A stretch of DNA of 64,000 bases. Source: Nocardia rhizosphaerihabitans. GTDB lineage: Bacteria; Actinomycetota; Actinomycetes; Mycobacteriales; Mycobacteriaceae. The stretch's first letter is position 1. The number at the start of each line of letters is the position of its first letter. The stretch is from contig NZ_BMNE01000006.1 in assembly GCF_014646295.1 (NCBI RefSeq), positions 483,083 through 547,082 of the forward strand, read 5' to 3'. The notes beneath the pieces are model-generated. The model ran no database searches, was not told the origin of the DNA, and worked only from the letters and a program-made list of their open reading frames with translations. This document shows, piece after piece, positions 8,116 to 16,694 of this stretch. A program made the translations under genes and the position numbers.

Positions 8116-9345
8116 ATGAGCGTGCACGAGGTGATCGTCGAAGCCGACGGTGGCTCGCGGGGCAATCCGGGCCCGGCCGGATACGGCGCCGTGGTCTTCG
8201 CCGCCGATCACGTGCGGGTGCTCGCCGAGCGCAAGGAGTACATCGGCGTCGCCACCAACAATGTGGCCGAATACCGCGGTCTCATCGCCGGTTTGGCGGC
8301 TGCGGCCGAGCTGGGTGCGCGGGTGGTCGCGGTGCGGATGGACTCCAAACTCGTCGTCGAGCAGATGGCGGGACGCTGGAAGGTCAAGCACCCGTCGATG
8401 ATTCCGCTCGCCGAACAAGCGCGGGCGCTCGTCGCCGGGTTCGACAAGGTGAGCTTCACCTGGATTCCGCGCGCGGAGAACTCGTATGCCGACCGGCTGG
8501 CGAACGAGGCGATGGACGACGGCGACATCGTCGGCACCGTCCGCGAGGCCGTCTCCGCCGGGCACACCCCGGGCGACCAGGTGGCCGTGCCCGCTGCCAG
8601 GACGAGCGAGCCGGCCCATACCGACCGGGTGACCAGCGCGGCAGAGCCCCCGGCTGACCCGGCACTCGATGGCGAAACCACTCCGGCACAGCGGGTTTCG
8701 ACCAACGCTCCCGGCTGGACCGGCGCGCTCGGCAGGCCGACGAGGCTGTTGTTGCTGCGCCACGGCCAGACCGCGTTGTCGATCGAGCGCCGCTACTCCG
8801 GTCGCGGCAACCCGCCGCTCACCGATCTCGGCCGCCAACAGGCCGAGCGCGCCGCGAAAATGCTTGCCGCCAAAGGTGATATCGCCGCCGTCGTCACCTC
8901 GCCGCTGCAGCGCGCCCGTGCCACCGCCGAGGCCGCCGCCGCGGCTCTGGACGTTCCGCTGCGCGTCCTGGACGGCCTCATCGAGACCGATTTCGGCGAC
9001 TGGGAGGGTCTCACCTTCGCCGAGGCCGCCCAGCGCGATCCGCAACTGCACACCGACTGGCTCGGCGACCCGTCGATTCCCGCCCCCGGCGGCGAGAGCT
9101 TCGATCAGGTGCGCGAGCGCATCGAGGGGGTACGCCGGGATCTGGTGGCGCTGTACCCGGGTGAGAACGTCGTCGTTGTCAGCCATGTCACCCCGATCAA
9201 GACGCTGCTGCAGCTGGCCCTCGGCGTCGGCCCGTCGCTGCTGTACCGCCTGCACCTGGACCTGGCGTCGCTGTGTATCGCCGAGTTCTATCCCGACGGC
9301 GGCGCTTCGGTCCGCCTGGTCAACGACGTTTCCTATTTGAGCTAG
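8116..9345 (+). CDS. Bifunctional RNase HI / histidine phosphatase (alpha-ribazole phosphatase-like)
   Basis: 409-residue fusion orthologous to Rv2228c. Residues 1-140 are type I RNase H, with the DEDD carboxylates in EADGGSRGNPGPAGYG, NVAEYRGL, MDSKLVVEQM and ENSYADRLANEA; it degrades RNA in RNA:DNA hybrids. A low-complexity Pro/Ala linker follows. From about residue 210 comes a phosphoglycerate-mutase-type phosphatase: LLLLRHGQT (catalytic His), SPLQRARATAEAAA, ETDFGDWEGL and VVSHVTPIKTLL. The second domain belongs to the CobC/alpha-ribazole phosphatase group, fitting the cobalamin genes nearby. ATG 8116 was chosen because the RNase H core begins there. Confidence 0.95.
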   Translation: MSVHEVIVEADGGSRGNPGPAGYGAVVFAADHVRVLAERKEYIGVATNNVAEYRGLIAGLAAAAELGARVVAVRMDSKLVVEQMAGRWKVKHPSMIPLAEQARALVAGFDKVSFTWIPRAENSYADRLANEAMDDGDIVGTVREAVSAGHTPGDQVAVPAARTSEPAHTDRVTSAAEPPADPALDGETTPAQRVSTNAPGWTGALGRPTRLLLLRHGQTALSIERRYSGRGNPPLTDLGRQQAERAAKMLAAKGDIAAVVTSPLQRARATAEAAAAALDVPLRVLDGLIETDFGDWEGLTFAEAAQRDPQLHTDWLGDPSIPAPGGESFDQVRERIEGVRRDLVALYPGENVVVVSHVTPIKTLLQLALGVGPSLLYRLHLDLASLCIAEFYPDGGASVRLVNDVSYLS

Positions 9346-9465
9346 CCGCTTGTCGCCGGGGCGCGGTACGGTCGCCCAGGTTCGCGGTCGGCGTAACGAC
9401 GACGCCCCGGCGCTCGAAAGGTACTCGGGCGTGCGGAATGCCGCGGCCATCGAGAAAGGTACTTG

Positions 9466-10170
9466 ATGAGGTTTCTACGGATGGCGGCGTTCGCGGCGGC
9501 CATCGCGGGGGCGCTCACCGCGTCCGCTGGTGCGGGCAGCGTGTCGGCCGAACCGAGCGTGGTGCTCGGCGCGGCCTCGGGCATCGTCTTCGACAACAAC
9601 TCCGGTTGCTCGCTGACTGCCATCGGCCATGACAACGCGGGCCGCTTGGTCGGCCTCACCGCCGGGCACTGCGCGCCGACGGGAGCGCGGGTCGGCGCCG
9701 AGCAGGCGCTGAACGCCGGTGTCATCGGCACCGTCGCCTTCTCCGACGACGGCGACTACCTGGATTTCGCTGTGCTGCAGCTGGATGCGTCGAAGGTAGT
9801 GCCGGTCCGCACGGTCGGCCAGACCACCGTCGCCGGCATCGGCGGCCCGCCCGGACCCGGCACCACGGTGTGCTCGGACGGGCGCACCAGCGGCCGCAGC
9901 TGCGGCGTGGTGTGGGGTGAGCTCGAAGGCACCTCGATCAACCAGTACTGCTCGCAGCCGGGCGACTCCGGCGGCCCGGTCGTCGTCGGTGACCGCCTGG
10001 TCGGCATGAACCAGGGCAGGCTCACCGGCCTCGGCCCGCTGGACTTCGACGTCCCGTGCACCGGCGGCGCCAACCCGATCCACTCGCCCGCCTACTTCCA
10101 GCCCATCGGGGTCATCCTCGAGGTGCTGAACCGCGCAGGCGGCGTCGGCGCGGGCTTCCAGCCGATCTGA
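9466..10170 (+). CDS. Secreted S1-family serine protease (chymotrypsin fold)
   Basis: 234 residues with a signal peptide (about 1-27, AAFAAAIAGALTASAGAG, cleavage near SAE). The mature domain has the catalytic triad of alpha-lytic/streptogrisin-like proteases: TAGHC (His), DFAVLQL (Asp) and GDSGGP (Ser). Cysteine pairs around TAGHCAP, CSDGRTSGRSCG and QYC...PC suggest disulfides. There is no long pro-region, so the protein may fold without one. ATG 9466 is chosen; a TTG directly before it adds one residue. GAGAAAGG lies 7 bases upstream. A strong hairpin terminator follows the stop. Confidence 0.9.
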   Translation: MRFLRMAAFAAAIAGALTASAGAGSVSAEPSVVLGAASGIVFDNNSGCSLTAIGHDNAGRLVGLTAGHCAPTGARVGAEQALNAGVIGTVAFSDDGDYLDFAVLQLDASKVVPVRTVGQTTVAGIGGPPGPGTTVCSDGRTSGRSCGVVWGELEGTSINQYCSQPGDSGGPVVVGDRLVGMNQGRLTGLGPLDFDVPCTGGANPIHSPAYFQPIGVILEVLNRAGGVGAGFQPI

Positions 10171-10184
10171 TCCAGCTAGACCTC

Positions 10185-10218
10185 AGGGGCGTCGCACCGG
10201 TATCGGTGCGACGCCCCT
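10185..10218 (+). terminator. Terminator after the serine protease gene
   Basis: Perfect 15-bp stem (AGGGGCGTCGCACCG and its complement) around a GTAT loop, 14 bases past the stop. The following bases are only mildly T-rich (GTCGTCGGTT). Confidence 0.8.
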
Positions 10219-10294
10219 GTCGTCGGTTGCCGACCGGCTCCCGCGGCTCAGGGCCCGAATGGAATTCGAGACGCGCCTGCTGCTCGGAACTCGG

Positions 10295-11092
10295 TCAGGG
10301 TGCTGCGGTAGCCATGGTGCGCAGGATGGTGGCGGTGGCGTCGTCGAGGGGATAGAAGAACTCGATGGCCAGTTCCGAGAGGGTGACGTCGGCGGGGGCG
10401 CCGAAGGTCGCCATGGTGGAGAACATGGTGAGCGGTCCGAGCGGTGAGCTGATACGGATCGGGACCTGGAAGGGGCCGGTCGGCTCCCGCGGTCCGGGCG
10501 AATCGTCGGGGACCGGATAGCCTTTCACTTCGTCGTAGAGGGCCCGCAGGCGTGCGTCGCCGGTCGCGCCGAGCTGACGGAGCAGGCGCTCGAGGAACAG
10601 CTCACGGACCTGGTGCAGGTTCCCCAGCCGTCCGGCCAGGCCGTCGGGATGCAGGACCAGCCGGAAGACGTTGGGGCGTGGGCGGAGCAGATGCTCGGGG
10701 ACGCCCGCCATCAGTACCGGCATCGCGGCATTGCCCGCCACCACGTCCCACCAGCGGTCCACCACCACCGCCGGGTACGGCTCGTGGGCGGCGAGCATCG
10801 TGTCGACCGCCGCACGCGCCGGTGACAACGCGGCATCGTCGAGGGTCGACTCGCGGAAGGCGGGCGCGTAGCCGGCGGCCAGCAGCAGCGTATTGCGTTC
10901 CCGCAGTGGCACATCGAGCGTTTCGCACAGCCGCAGCACCATCGCCCGGCTCGGCGCGGACCGGCCCGTCTCGAGGTAGGACAGATGCCGCGCCGAGGTA
11001 TCGGCGGCCAGCGCCAGGTCGAGCTGGCTGAGTTTGCGCCGCTGCCGCCACTCCCGCAGCAACGGCCCGATCCGCGATTCCGTCGCCGTCAT
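10295..11092 (-). CDS. XRE-family regulator with MmyB-like ligand-binding domain
   Basis: 265 residues. The N-terminal Xre/Cro helix-turn-helix (about 12-70) includes LSQLDLALAADTSARHLSYLETGRSAPS. Residues ~95-260 match the MmyB-like domain typical of actinobacterial regulators, with WDVVAGNAA and the FRLVLHPDGL segment; related domains bind fatty acids or small ligands. It is divergent from a SnoaL-like gene (starts about 86 bases apart), the usual arrangement for a regulator controlling its neighbour. A GGAC-N4-GTCC inverted repeat lies in the shared gap. Confidence 0.9.
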   Translation of the reverse strand: MTATESRIGPLLREWRQRRKLSQLDLALAADTSARHLSYLETGRSAPSRAMVLRLCETLDVPLRERNTLLLAAGYAPAFRESTLDDAALSPARAAVDTMLAAHEPYPAVVVDRWWDVVAGNAAMPVLMAGVPEHLLRPRPNVFRLVLHPDGLAGRLGNLHQVRELFLERLLRQLGATGDARLRALYDEVKGYPVPDDSPGPREPTGPFQVPIRISSPLGPLTMFSTMATFGAPADVTLSELAIEFFYPLDDATATILRTMATAAP

Positions 11093-11111
11093 CGTCCCAG
11101 CGTATCCATCT

Positions 11112-11123
11112 GGACAATCGTCC
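11112..11123. promoter_or_regulatory. Small inverted repeat in the MmyB-regulator/SnoaL divergent gap
   Basis: GGAC-AATC-GTCC (4-bp arms) lies 20 bases upstream of the regulator start. It is a possible operator for the adjacent HTH protein; short and unproven. Confidence 0.25.
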
Positions 11124-11178
11124 GGCCATGACCTCGGAGGTTATTGCTGCGGTGCCACCGCCACCGCACAGTGGGCTG

Positions 11179-11631
11179 ATGACCACTATCACCGCGCCGC
11201 ACGAGACCGTGCCTGCGCAGGGCCGCCCGATGACCGCAGACGCCGATGCGGCCGCCGTGCGGCAGCTGCTGGCTACCCAGTCCGCCGCCTGGGCTGCCGG
11301 TGACGGCACCGCCTTCGCCGCCACCTTCACCGAGGACGCCGATTTCGTCTCCGTGATCGGCGAGTTCATCCAGGGCCGTGCGGAACTGGCGACGGTCATG
11401 CAGGAAGGCTTCGACGGCTTCATGCACGGCACCCGGCTCTCGGATCCGGAGCGCACGACCGTGCGATTCCCGGCGGCCGACCTGGCTGTCCTCGTCACCT
11501 ACGGCGTGAGCGTCCTGCGCCCGGACACGACCGTCCCGCCGACCAGGACAGCGCAGATCCGCACAGCCGTCCGCACCGGCGGCCGCTGGCTGTTCACCTC
11601 GTTCCAGAACACCCGCATCGTGCCGCAGTAG
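11179..11631 (+). CDS. SgcJ/SnoaL-like NTF2-fold protein
   Basis: About 150 residues of the SgcJ/EcaC family (NTF2-like cone fold), often found beside regulators and oxidoreductases; catalytic role usually unknown. The core reads VRQLLATQSAAWAAGDGTAFAATFTEDADFVSVIGEFIQGRAEL, in pieces typical of the family, and ends with GGRWLFTSFQNTRIV. ATG 11179 (MTTITAPHE) is preferred over ATG 11128, whose extra 17 residues are Pro-rich and would crowd the divergent promoter. Presumed target of the adjacent MmyB-like regulator (inference from position only). Confidence 0.8.
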   Translation: MTTITAPHETVPAQGRPMTADADAAAVRQLLATQSAAWAAGDGTAFAATFTEDADFVSVIGEFIQGRAELATVMQEGFDGFMHGTRLSDPERTTVRFPAADLAVLVTYGVSVLRPDTTVPPTRTAQIRTAVRTGGRWLFTSFQNTRIVPQ

Positions 11632-11721
11632 CGCCCAGCGCGGCAGTCTCGCGGATCGCCATGTCCGCCTTCCGAACCGGCGACGCCGACAGCCGCGGAC
11701 TCGTCAGCTGTTCGACGCCCT

Positions 11722-12273
11722 TCACGGGGAGCTGAGGCCGCGTTCGTGCATGAGCAGCAGGCCATAGGCCGCCACCGCGTGGGGGTCGATGATCTCGCCG
11801 CGCAGGATCATCGCCTCGAGCTGTGGGCGGGAGAACCAGGCCATGCGCATGTCCTGCTCCTCGGGTTCGCGCTGGGGCTCGCCGGGAGTGAGGCCGGTGG
11901 CGAGGAAGCAGTGACCGCGCTGGCTGCTCGAGGCGGGCGCCGAGGCCATGGTGCCGAGCAACGTCATCCGGTCGGCCCGCAACCCGGTTTCCTCACGCAA
12001 CTCGTTGTGCGCCAACTCGATCGGCGTCGGGGCCGTGCCCTGCGGCGGAGTGCCGGCGGGGAACTCCCAGCACCGCGTCCCCAGCGGATACCGGTACTGC
12101 TCGACCAGATGGAAGCCCTCCCCGTCGAACGGGACGACCATCGCCCAGTCGGCCTTGTCGACCACGGCGTAGATGCCGACGGAACCGTCGGAGCGGCGAA
12201 TGGTGTCCTCCCGCAGCCGCATCCACGGATTGGTGTAGATCGTGCGCGAGCTGAGCTGTTCCATGGCATCCAT
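11722..12273 (-). CDS. NUDIX hydrolase (ADP-ribose pyrophosphatase-like)
   Basis: 183-residue NUDIX hydrolase. The Nudix box is present in slightly stretched form, running from G in FPAGTPP to ELAHNELREETGL (REET-G core), so Mg2+-dependent cleavage of a nucleoside diphosphate linked to another group is expected. The N-terminal part (YTNPWMRLREDTIRRSDGS) resembles ADP-ribose/sugar pyrophosphatases. It starts 13 bases after the stop of the alpha/beta hydrolase gene and is probably transcribed with it. ATG 12264 is an alternative start. Confidence 0.88.
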   Translation of the reverse strand: MDAMEQLSSRTIYTNPWMRLREDTIRRSDGSVGIYAVVDKADWAMVVPFDGEGFHLVEQYRYPLGTRCWEFPAGTPPQGTAPTPIELAHNELREETGLRADRMTLLGTMASAPASSSQRGHCFLATGLTPGEPQREPEEQDMRMAWFSRPQLEAMILRGEIIDPHAVAAYGLLLMHERGLSSP

Positions 12274-12286
12274 GGTGCCCCACCGA

Positions 12287-13174
12287 TCACGGGCGCAGGA
12301 CGGACACCAGGAAGTCGGTCTGATCGCGCACGACCTGCTCGAACACGTCGTCGAAGTACACGTCGAAGTGGCCGACCGGGTACTGCTTCACCACCGCGTG
12401 CTTGGTGCGCTCGGCGGCCTTGCGGGTCGGGGCGGCGGGCGCGATCGAATCGTTCTCGGCGATCGCGTAGAACACCGGCACCTTCAGCGCCTTCGCCCGC
12501 CGGCCAGGCCGATCGAACAGGGCCGAGAAGGCCACCCGTGCACCGACTTTCGGCTGATAGGTCGCGCTCTCCTCGGCCAGCCTGCCGAACCCCTCCGGCA
12601 CGTCGGGCGCGCTCATCAGGGCGGCGGCGCGCTTGCGACCGGCCAACCGGATCCGCACCGGCTTGCGCCGGATCGGGCCGAACAGCAGGTCGACGGTCGC
12701 GATCGTGACGACCTTGGTGACGCTGGTCGGTCCTTTCGCCATCGCCGAGGCCCACCCGCTGGTGAACGGCACCTGCGCGACCACCGCGGCCAGATAGTCG
12801 TCGTCGGGCGCGACGGACAACACGTGCCCGCCGCCGAACGAGGTGCCCCACAACGCGATCCGGGTCGCGTCGAACCCACGGATACTGCGCCCGTAGGCGA
12901 TTGCGGCCTTCCAGTCCTGCCGCTGGCGGGCGATGTCGATCACCTGGCGTGGGTCACCCTCACTGTCGCCGAAATGCCGGTAGTCGAACGCCAGCACCCC
13001 CATCCCCGCCGCGACGAACCGCCGCGCATACCGATCCAACCCCATTTCGCGGGTTGCCCCCAGCCCGTGTCCCATGATCACCAGCGGGCGCGGCCGGGGC
13101 GCACCGTCGGGCAGGTAGAGCCAGGCAGCGCACTGCTGGTCACCCGAGGGGAAACTGACGTCGACACGTTCCAT
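12287..13174 (-). CDS. Alpha/beta hydrolase (DUF1749/YbbA-like serine hydrolase)
   Basis: 295-residue cytoplasmic alpha/beta hydrolase. The oxyanion-side motif IMGHGLGATREMGLD, the DYRHFGDSEG strand, the nucleophile elbow WGTSFGGGH and the late VGHFDVYFDD (catalytic His) are visible; the acid is probably in the ENDSIAP loop. Similar actinobacterial proteins are broad acyl or peptide hydrolases with unknown substrates. ATG 13174 is chosen because longer in-frame extensions run into RNase P RNA on the other strand. Only about 30 bases separate its start from the rnpB 5' end. Confidence 0.85.
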   Translation of the reverse strand: MERVDVSFPSGDQQCAAWLYLPDGAPRPRPLVIMGHGLGATREMGLDRYARRFVAAGMGVLAFDYRHFGDSEGDPRQVIDIARQRQDWKAAIAYGRSIRGFDATRIALWGTSFGGGHVLSVAPDDDYLAAVVAQVPFTSGWASAMAKGPTSVTKVVTIATVDLLFGPIRRKPVRIRLAGRKRAAALMSAPDVPEGFGRLAEESATYQPKVGARVAFSALFDRPGRRAKALKVPVFYAIAENDSIAPAAPTRKAAERTKHAVVKQYPVGHFDVYFDDVFEQVVRDQTDFLVSVLRP

Positions 13175-13193
13175 GGCTCGTAACCGTACCGAG

Positions 13194-13199
13194 TACTCT
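13194..13199 (+). promoter_or_regulatory. -10 element of rnpB
   Basis: TACTCT lies about 7 bases before the first base-paired nucleotide of RNase P RNA. The -35 region would fall inside the start of the divergent hydrolase gene. Confidence 0.5.
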
Positions 13200-13203
13200 G
13201 TAC

Positions 13204-13619
<416 letters not shown>

Positions 13620-13628
13620 CGGCGAACA

Positions 13629-13659
13629 CGGCGGCGGTCCCGAAAGGGAACCGCCGCCG
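13629..13659 (+). terminator. Terminator of rnpB
   Basis: A 13-14 bp GC-rich stem with a GAAA loop and one bulged base lies ten bases past the RNase P RNA 3' end. It also sits just beyond the stop of the convergent lipoprotein gene. Confidence 0.75.
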
Positions 13660-13679
13660 CGTCGAGCCGGGAACACCCG

Positions 13680-14045
13680 TCAGCACATCAGCTTGGCCAT
13701 CTGGAAGATCGCCTGCGCCTCTTCGGTGGTCGCGGCCGTCGCGCCGTTCTTGGAGTTCTTCACGATCGCGGCGACGACATCGGACTCGGGCTTGCCCGCC
13801 TTGATGTCACCGCAGGTCTGGGTCAGCACACCGCTCACCGCGGCGTCGTCGCGGCCCTCGGCCAGCTTCGGGAACGCGTTGCGGTAGCTCACCACGAACA
13901 TGCCCGCCTTCCCCGAGTCGACCTGCGCGGTCGGGGCGGCGGACGAGGAGGAGCCGGCAGTGGAAGAGGAGTCGTCGCTGCAGCCGGCCAGAAGCAGGGC
14001 GAAGACGGTGGCGCTGGCCGCGATGGCGGCGGTAGTTCTACTCAC
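13680..14045 (-). CDS. Small lipoprotein of unknown function (DUF732-like)
   Basis: 121 residues starting with a lipoprotein signal: Arg-rich start, hydrophobic stretch AAIAASATVFALLLAGC with the lipobox LLAGC. A Ser-rich linker follows, then an alpha-helical domain with two cysteines (QTCGDI and the terminal Cys) that could pair. The spacing of those cysteines and the FVVSYRNAFPKL-type helix resemble DUF732 proteins of mycobacteria; this is a weak assignment. The GTG at 14045 has no ribosome site but a TAGCAT -10 (14054-14059 on this strand) 8 bases upstream, suggesting leaderless expression. Confidence 0.75.
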   Translation of the reverse strand: MSRTTAAIAASATVFALLLAGCSDDSSSTAGSSSSAAPTAQVDSGKAGMFVVSYRNAFPKLAEGRDDAAVSGVLTQTCGDIKAGKPESDVVAAIVKNSKNGATAATTEEAQAIFQMAKLMC

Positions 14046-14237
14046 GCAGCGGGATGCTAGCGCCCCAGAAAACACCTCGCCTCCCGTGTGGTTAACGGGA
14101 GGAAACGCCGTCACGGCGAAAATGCGCGGGAACTCGCCGGGAACGTGAGCGAGGTCATAGAGTGATCGCCGTCGGCAGGGCTCGACGCCATCGGGCGCGG
14201 GCCCTCACATTCGATCGCGGAAGCAGGTCACATTTAC

Positions 14238-14570
14238 ATGCGGGTAGTTCGTTCCATTGTCGCCGGTGCACTGATCGCCGGAGCCGCTGCGGTTTTCACC
14301 TCGCTGGGTGCCGGATCGGCGAGCGCGGTCGCGGTGACCCCGCTGTCGGGTGGGGTCCAGGTGGACCTCAGCCCGGCCGATACCGCCTGGGTCCACCAGA
14401 CCCGGTTCGGTCTGACCGTCGCCGGTCTGCCGCACCCGTCGGCGGCCTCGTTCGGCCAGGCGCTCGACGCGGCGGCGGCCGTGTCGTCGTCGGTGCCCAA
14501 CGGCCGGGTCACCTTCACCGTGTACGGCCCGTTCGACCAGCTCAACGGCACCATGCTGGCACTGCAGTAG
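14238..14570 (+). CDS. Small secreted protein of unknown function
   Basis: 110 residues. The signal peptide is clear (residues ~1-30, IVAGALIAGAAAVFTSLGAG with cleavage near SASA). The mature ~80 residues contain no cysteine, with hydrophobic strands such as GRVTFTVYGPF. No family is recognised. GAAGCAGG lies about 10 bases before ATG. The RNB ribonuclease gene starts 20 bases downstream with its own -10. Confidence 0.75.
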   Translation: MRVVRSIVAGALIAGAAAVFTSLGAGSASAVAVTPLSGGVQVDLSPADTAWVHQTRFGLTVAGLPHPSAASFGQALDAAAAVSSSVPNGRVTFTVYGPFDQLNGTMLALQ

Positions 14571-14578
14571 TCAGTCGC

Positions 14579-14584
14579 TAACCT
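14579..14584 (+). promoter_or_regulatory. -10 element of the RNB ribonuclease gene
   Basis: TAACCT, 6 bases before ATG 14591, where no spaced ribosome site exists; leaderless arrangement. Confidence 0.4.
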
Positions 14585-14590
14585 GCCAGG

Positions 14591-16030
14591 ATGGAACTCC
14601 ATCAGCGGATCGTCTCGGCGCCGGTCGACTTCGGCGCCATCCGTTCCGAATTCGGGCTGGCCTCGGACTATCCTGCCGAGGCCGTCTCGGAGGCCCGCGA
14701 CGCGGTCGACGCGTTCGCGGGTACCAGGGTCGACCGGACCGACATCGAGTTCGTCACCATCGACCCGCCCAGCGCCATGGATCTGGACCAGGCGCTGCAC
14801 ATCGCACGCACCCCCACCGGCTTCACTCTGCATTACGCGATCACCGACCTCGGCGCCGTGATCGTGCCGGGCGGTGTGCTCGCCCGCGAATCCGAAGCGC
14901 GCGGCCAGACCTTCTACCTGCCCGACGGCAACGTCCCCCTGCACCCGACGGTGCTGTCCGAGGGCACCGCCAGCCTGCTACCCGGTGTCGACCGGCCGGC
15001 CGCGCTGTGGACCATCGAGCTGGACGACAAGGCTGTCCCGCAGAGCTTCTCGGTGACGCGCGCACTGGTGCGCTCCCGGGAGCGGTTCGATTACGCGCAG
15101 GTGCAGGCCGCCGCCGACACCGGAACGCTGCACCCGTCCCTGGTCGCGCTGCCCGAGTTCGGCCGGCTGCGGATCGAGGCGGGACTCGATCAGGGCGCGA
15201 TCTCGCTGCGTCTGCCCGCCCAGGACGTGGTGCGCCACGGTGACAACTGGCGGCTCGAGCTGGAACCGCGGACCGCCGCGGACGACTGGAACGAGCAGGT
15301 CTCGCTGCTCACCGGCATGTGCGCGGCCCGGATCATGCTGGCGCACAACGGCACCCGGATCGGCCTGCTGCGCACCATGCCGCCGCCGGCCGAGAGCGCG
15401 ATCGCGTCGATGCGACGCACCGCGACGGCCCTCGGCGTCTCCTGGCCGGCCGAGATGCCCGTCGGCCGGCTGCTGGCAGGCCTCGACGCGAACACCCCCG
15501 CCGGCCTGGTCCTCATGTCGGAGGCCACGAGCCTGCTGCGCGGCGCCGGCTACACGATGCTCGGCGACCTCGACCAGCCGACCGAGGACCAGTTGACCCA
15601 CAGCGCGATCGGCGCGCCCTACGCCCACGTGACGGCCCCGCTGCGCCGCCTGGCCGACCGGTTCACCACCGAGGTCTGCCTGGCCCTCTGCGCCGGTACC
15701 GAAGTACCGCAGTGGGTGGTCGACGGACTCGGCACCGCGGCGGAAACGCTGCGCCGCACCGACTCTGTCGCCGGCAAAGTGGACCGAGCCTGCGTCGACC
15801 TGACCGAGGCGACCGTCCTGGCACCCCGGATCGGCACCGAGTTCTCCGCCCTCGTCCTGCGCGAGGCCAACGGCAGCCGACCCGCCGAAATCTTTGTCGC
15901 CGACCCCCCGATCCTCGGCCGATGTGAGGGCAGACCACCGGAAGGCGAACATGTCTCCGTGCGCCTCGCCGTGGCCGACGTCGCCACCCGGACGATCGCC
16001 TTCGAATACAACGGCCACGCCGGGCACTGA
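14591..16030 (+). CDS. RNB-domain exoribonuclease (RNase II/R family, short form)
   Basis: 479-residue protein with an RNB catalytic domain. The active-site segment TIDPPSAMDLDQAL aligns with the Asp cluster of RNase II (positions 201, 207, 209, 210 in E. coli), but the last Asp is Gln, a form common in actinobacterial members of this group as far as I recall. Other RNB blocks include GQTFYLPDGNVPLHP, FDYAQVQA and SAIGAPYAHVTAPLRRLADR. The N-terminal cold-shock domains of full-length RNase R (~800 residues) are absent and the C-terminal part is short, so substrate grip must differ. Predicted 3'-5' hydrolytic RNA decay; activity not certain. Confidence 0.88.
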   Translation: MELHQRIVSAPVDFGAIRSEFGLASDYPAEAVSEARDAVDAFAGTRVDRTDIEFVTIDPPSAMDLDQALHIARTPTGFTLHYAITDLGAVIVPGGVLARESEARGQTFYLPDGNVPLHPTVLSEGTASLLPGVDRPAALWTIELDDKAVPQSFSVTRALVRSRERFDYAQVQAAADTGTLHPSLVALPEFGRLRIEAGLDQGAISLRLPAQDVVRHGDNWRLELEPRTAADDWNEQVSLLTGMCAARIMLAHNGTRIGLLRTMPPPAESAIASMRRTATALGVSWPAEMPVGRLLAGLDANTPAGLVLMSEATSLLRGAGYTMLGDLDQPTEDQLTHSAIGAPYAHVTAPLRRLADRFTTEVCLALCAGTEVPQWVVDGLGTAAETLRRTDSVAGKVDRACVDLTEATVLAPRIGTEFSALVLREANGSRPAEIFVADPPILGRCEGRPPEGEHVSVRLAVADVATRTIAFEYNGHAGH

Positions 16031-16034
16031 CGAG

Positions 16035-16694
16035 TCACCCGCGCAGGCGCAGGACCGCGAGCACTCTGCGGTGACGGGTGTCGGAGGGTGGCAGGTCGAG
16101 CTTGGTGAAGATATTGCCGATGTGCTTCTCGACCGCGCGCTCGGTGACGGTGATGGCCGCGGCGATCGCGTTGTTCGTCAGGCCCTGGGCCATCAGCTCG
16201 AGTACCGCTCGCTCCCGGGGAGTGAGCCTGGCCAACGAGTCCTGCTGTCTGGACGCACCCATCAGCTGCTTCACCACCTCCGGGTCGAGCGCGGTGCCGC
16301 CGGTCGCGACGCGGTGCAGCGCGTCGACGAAATCGGCGACATCGGCGACCCGGTCCTTGAGCAGGTAGCCGACCCCACCGGCACCCGCGGCGAGAAGTTC
16401 GGTCGCGTACCGGGTTTCGATCCACTGGGAGAAGACGAGAACACCGACATCCGGGTAAGCCCGGCGCAGTTCGATCGCGGCCAGTAGTCCCTCGTCGGTG
16501 AACGTGGGTGGCATCCGCACGTCCACCACCGCGACGTCGAGCCGCTGGGCGCCGACCACCTCGCGCAACGACAGCGCGTCACCGACCATCGCCACCACCT
16601 CGTGGCCGCGTTCGGTCAGCAGTCCGGCCAGACCGTCCCGCAGGATGGCGCTGTCCTCGGCGATCACGACCCGCAGTGACCGTGGCGCGCTCAC
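16035..16694 (-). CDS. NarL/LuxR-family response regulator
   Basis: 219 residues. The receiver domain (1-120) has the acidic pocket (AEDS), the phosphoacceptor Asp in VVDVRMPP, and KD in LLKDRV. The LuxR-type helix-turn-helix (about 150-215) reads LTPRERAVLELMAQGLTNNAIA and VEKHIGNIFTKL. It overlaps the histidine kinase gene by four bases (ATGA), so the two are translationally coupled. Converges with the RNB gene, whose stop is 4 bases away. Confidence 0.95.
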   Translation of the reverse strand: MSAPRSLRVVIAEDSAILRDGLAGLLTERGHEVVAMVGDALSLREVVGAQRLDVAVVDVRMPPTFTDEGLLAAIELRRAYPDVGVLVFSQWIETRYATELLAAGAGGVGYLLKDRVADVADFVDALHRVATGGTALDPEVVKQLMGASRQQDSLARLTPRERAVLELMAQGLTNNAIAAAITVTERAVEKHIGNIFTKLDLPPSDTRHRRVLAVLRLRG

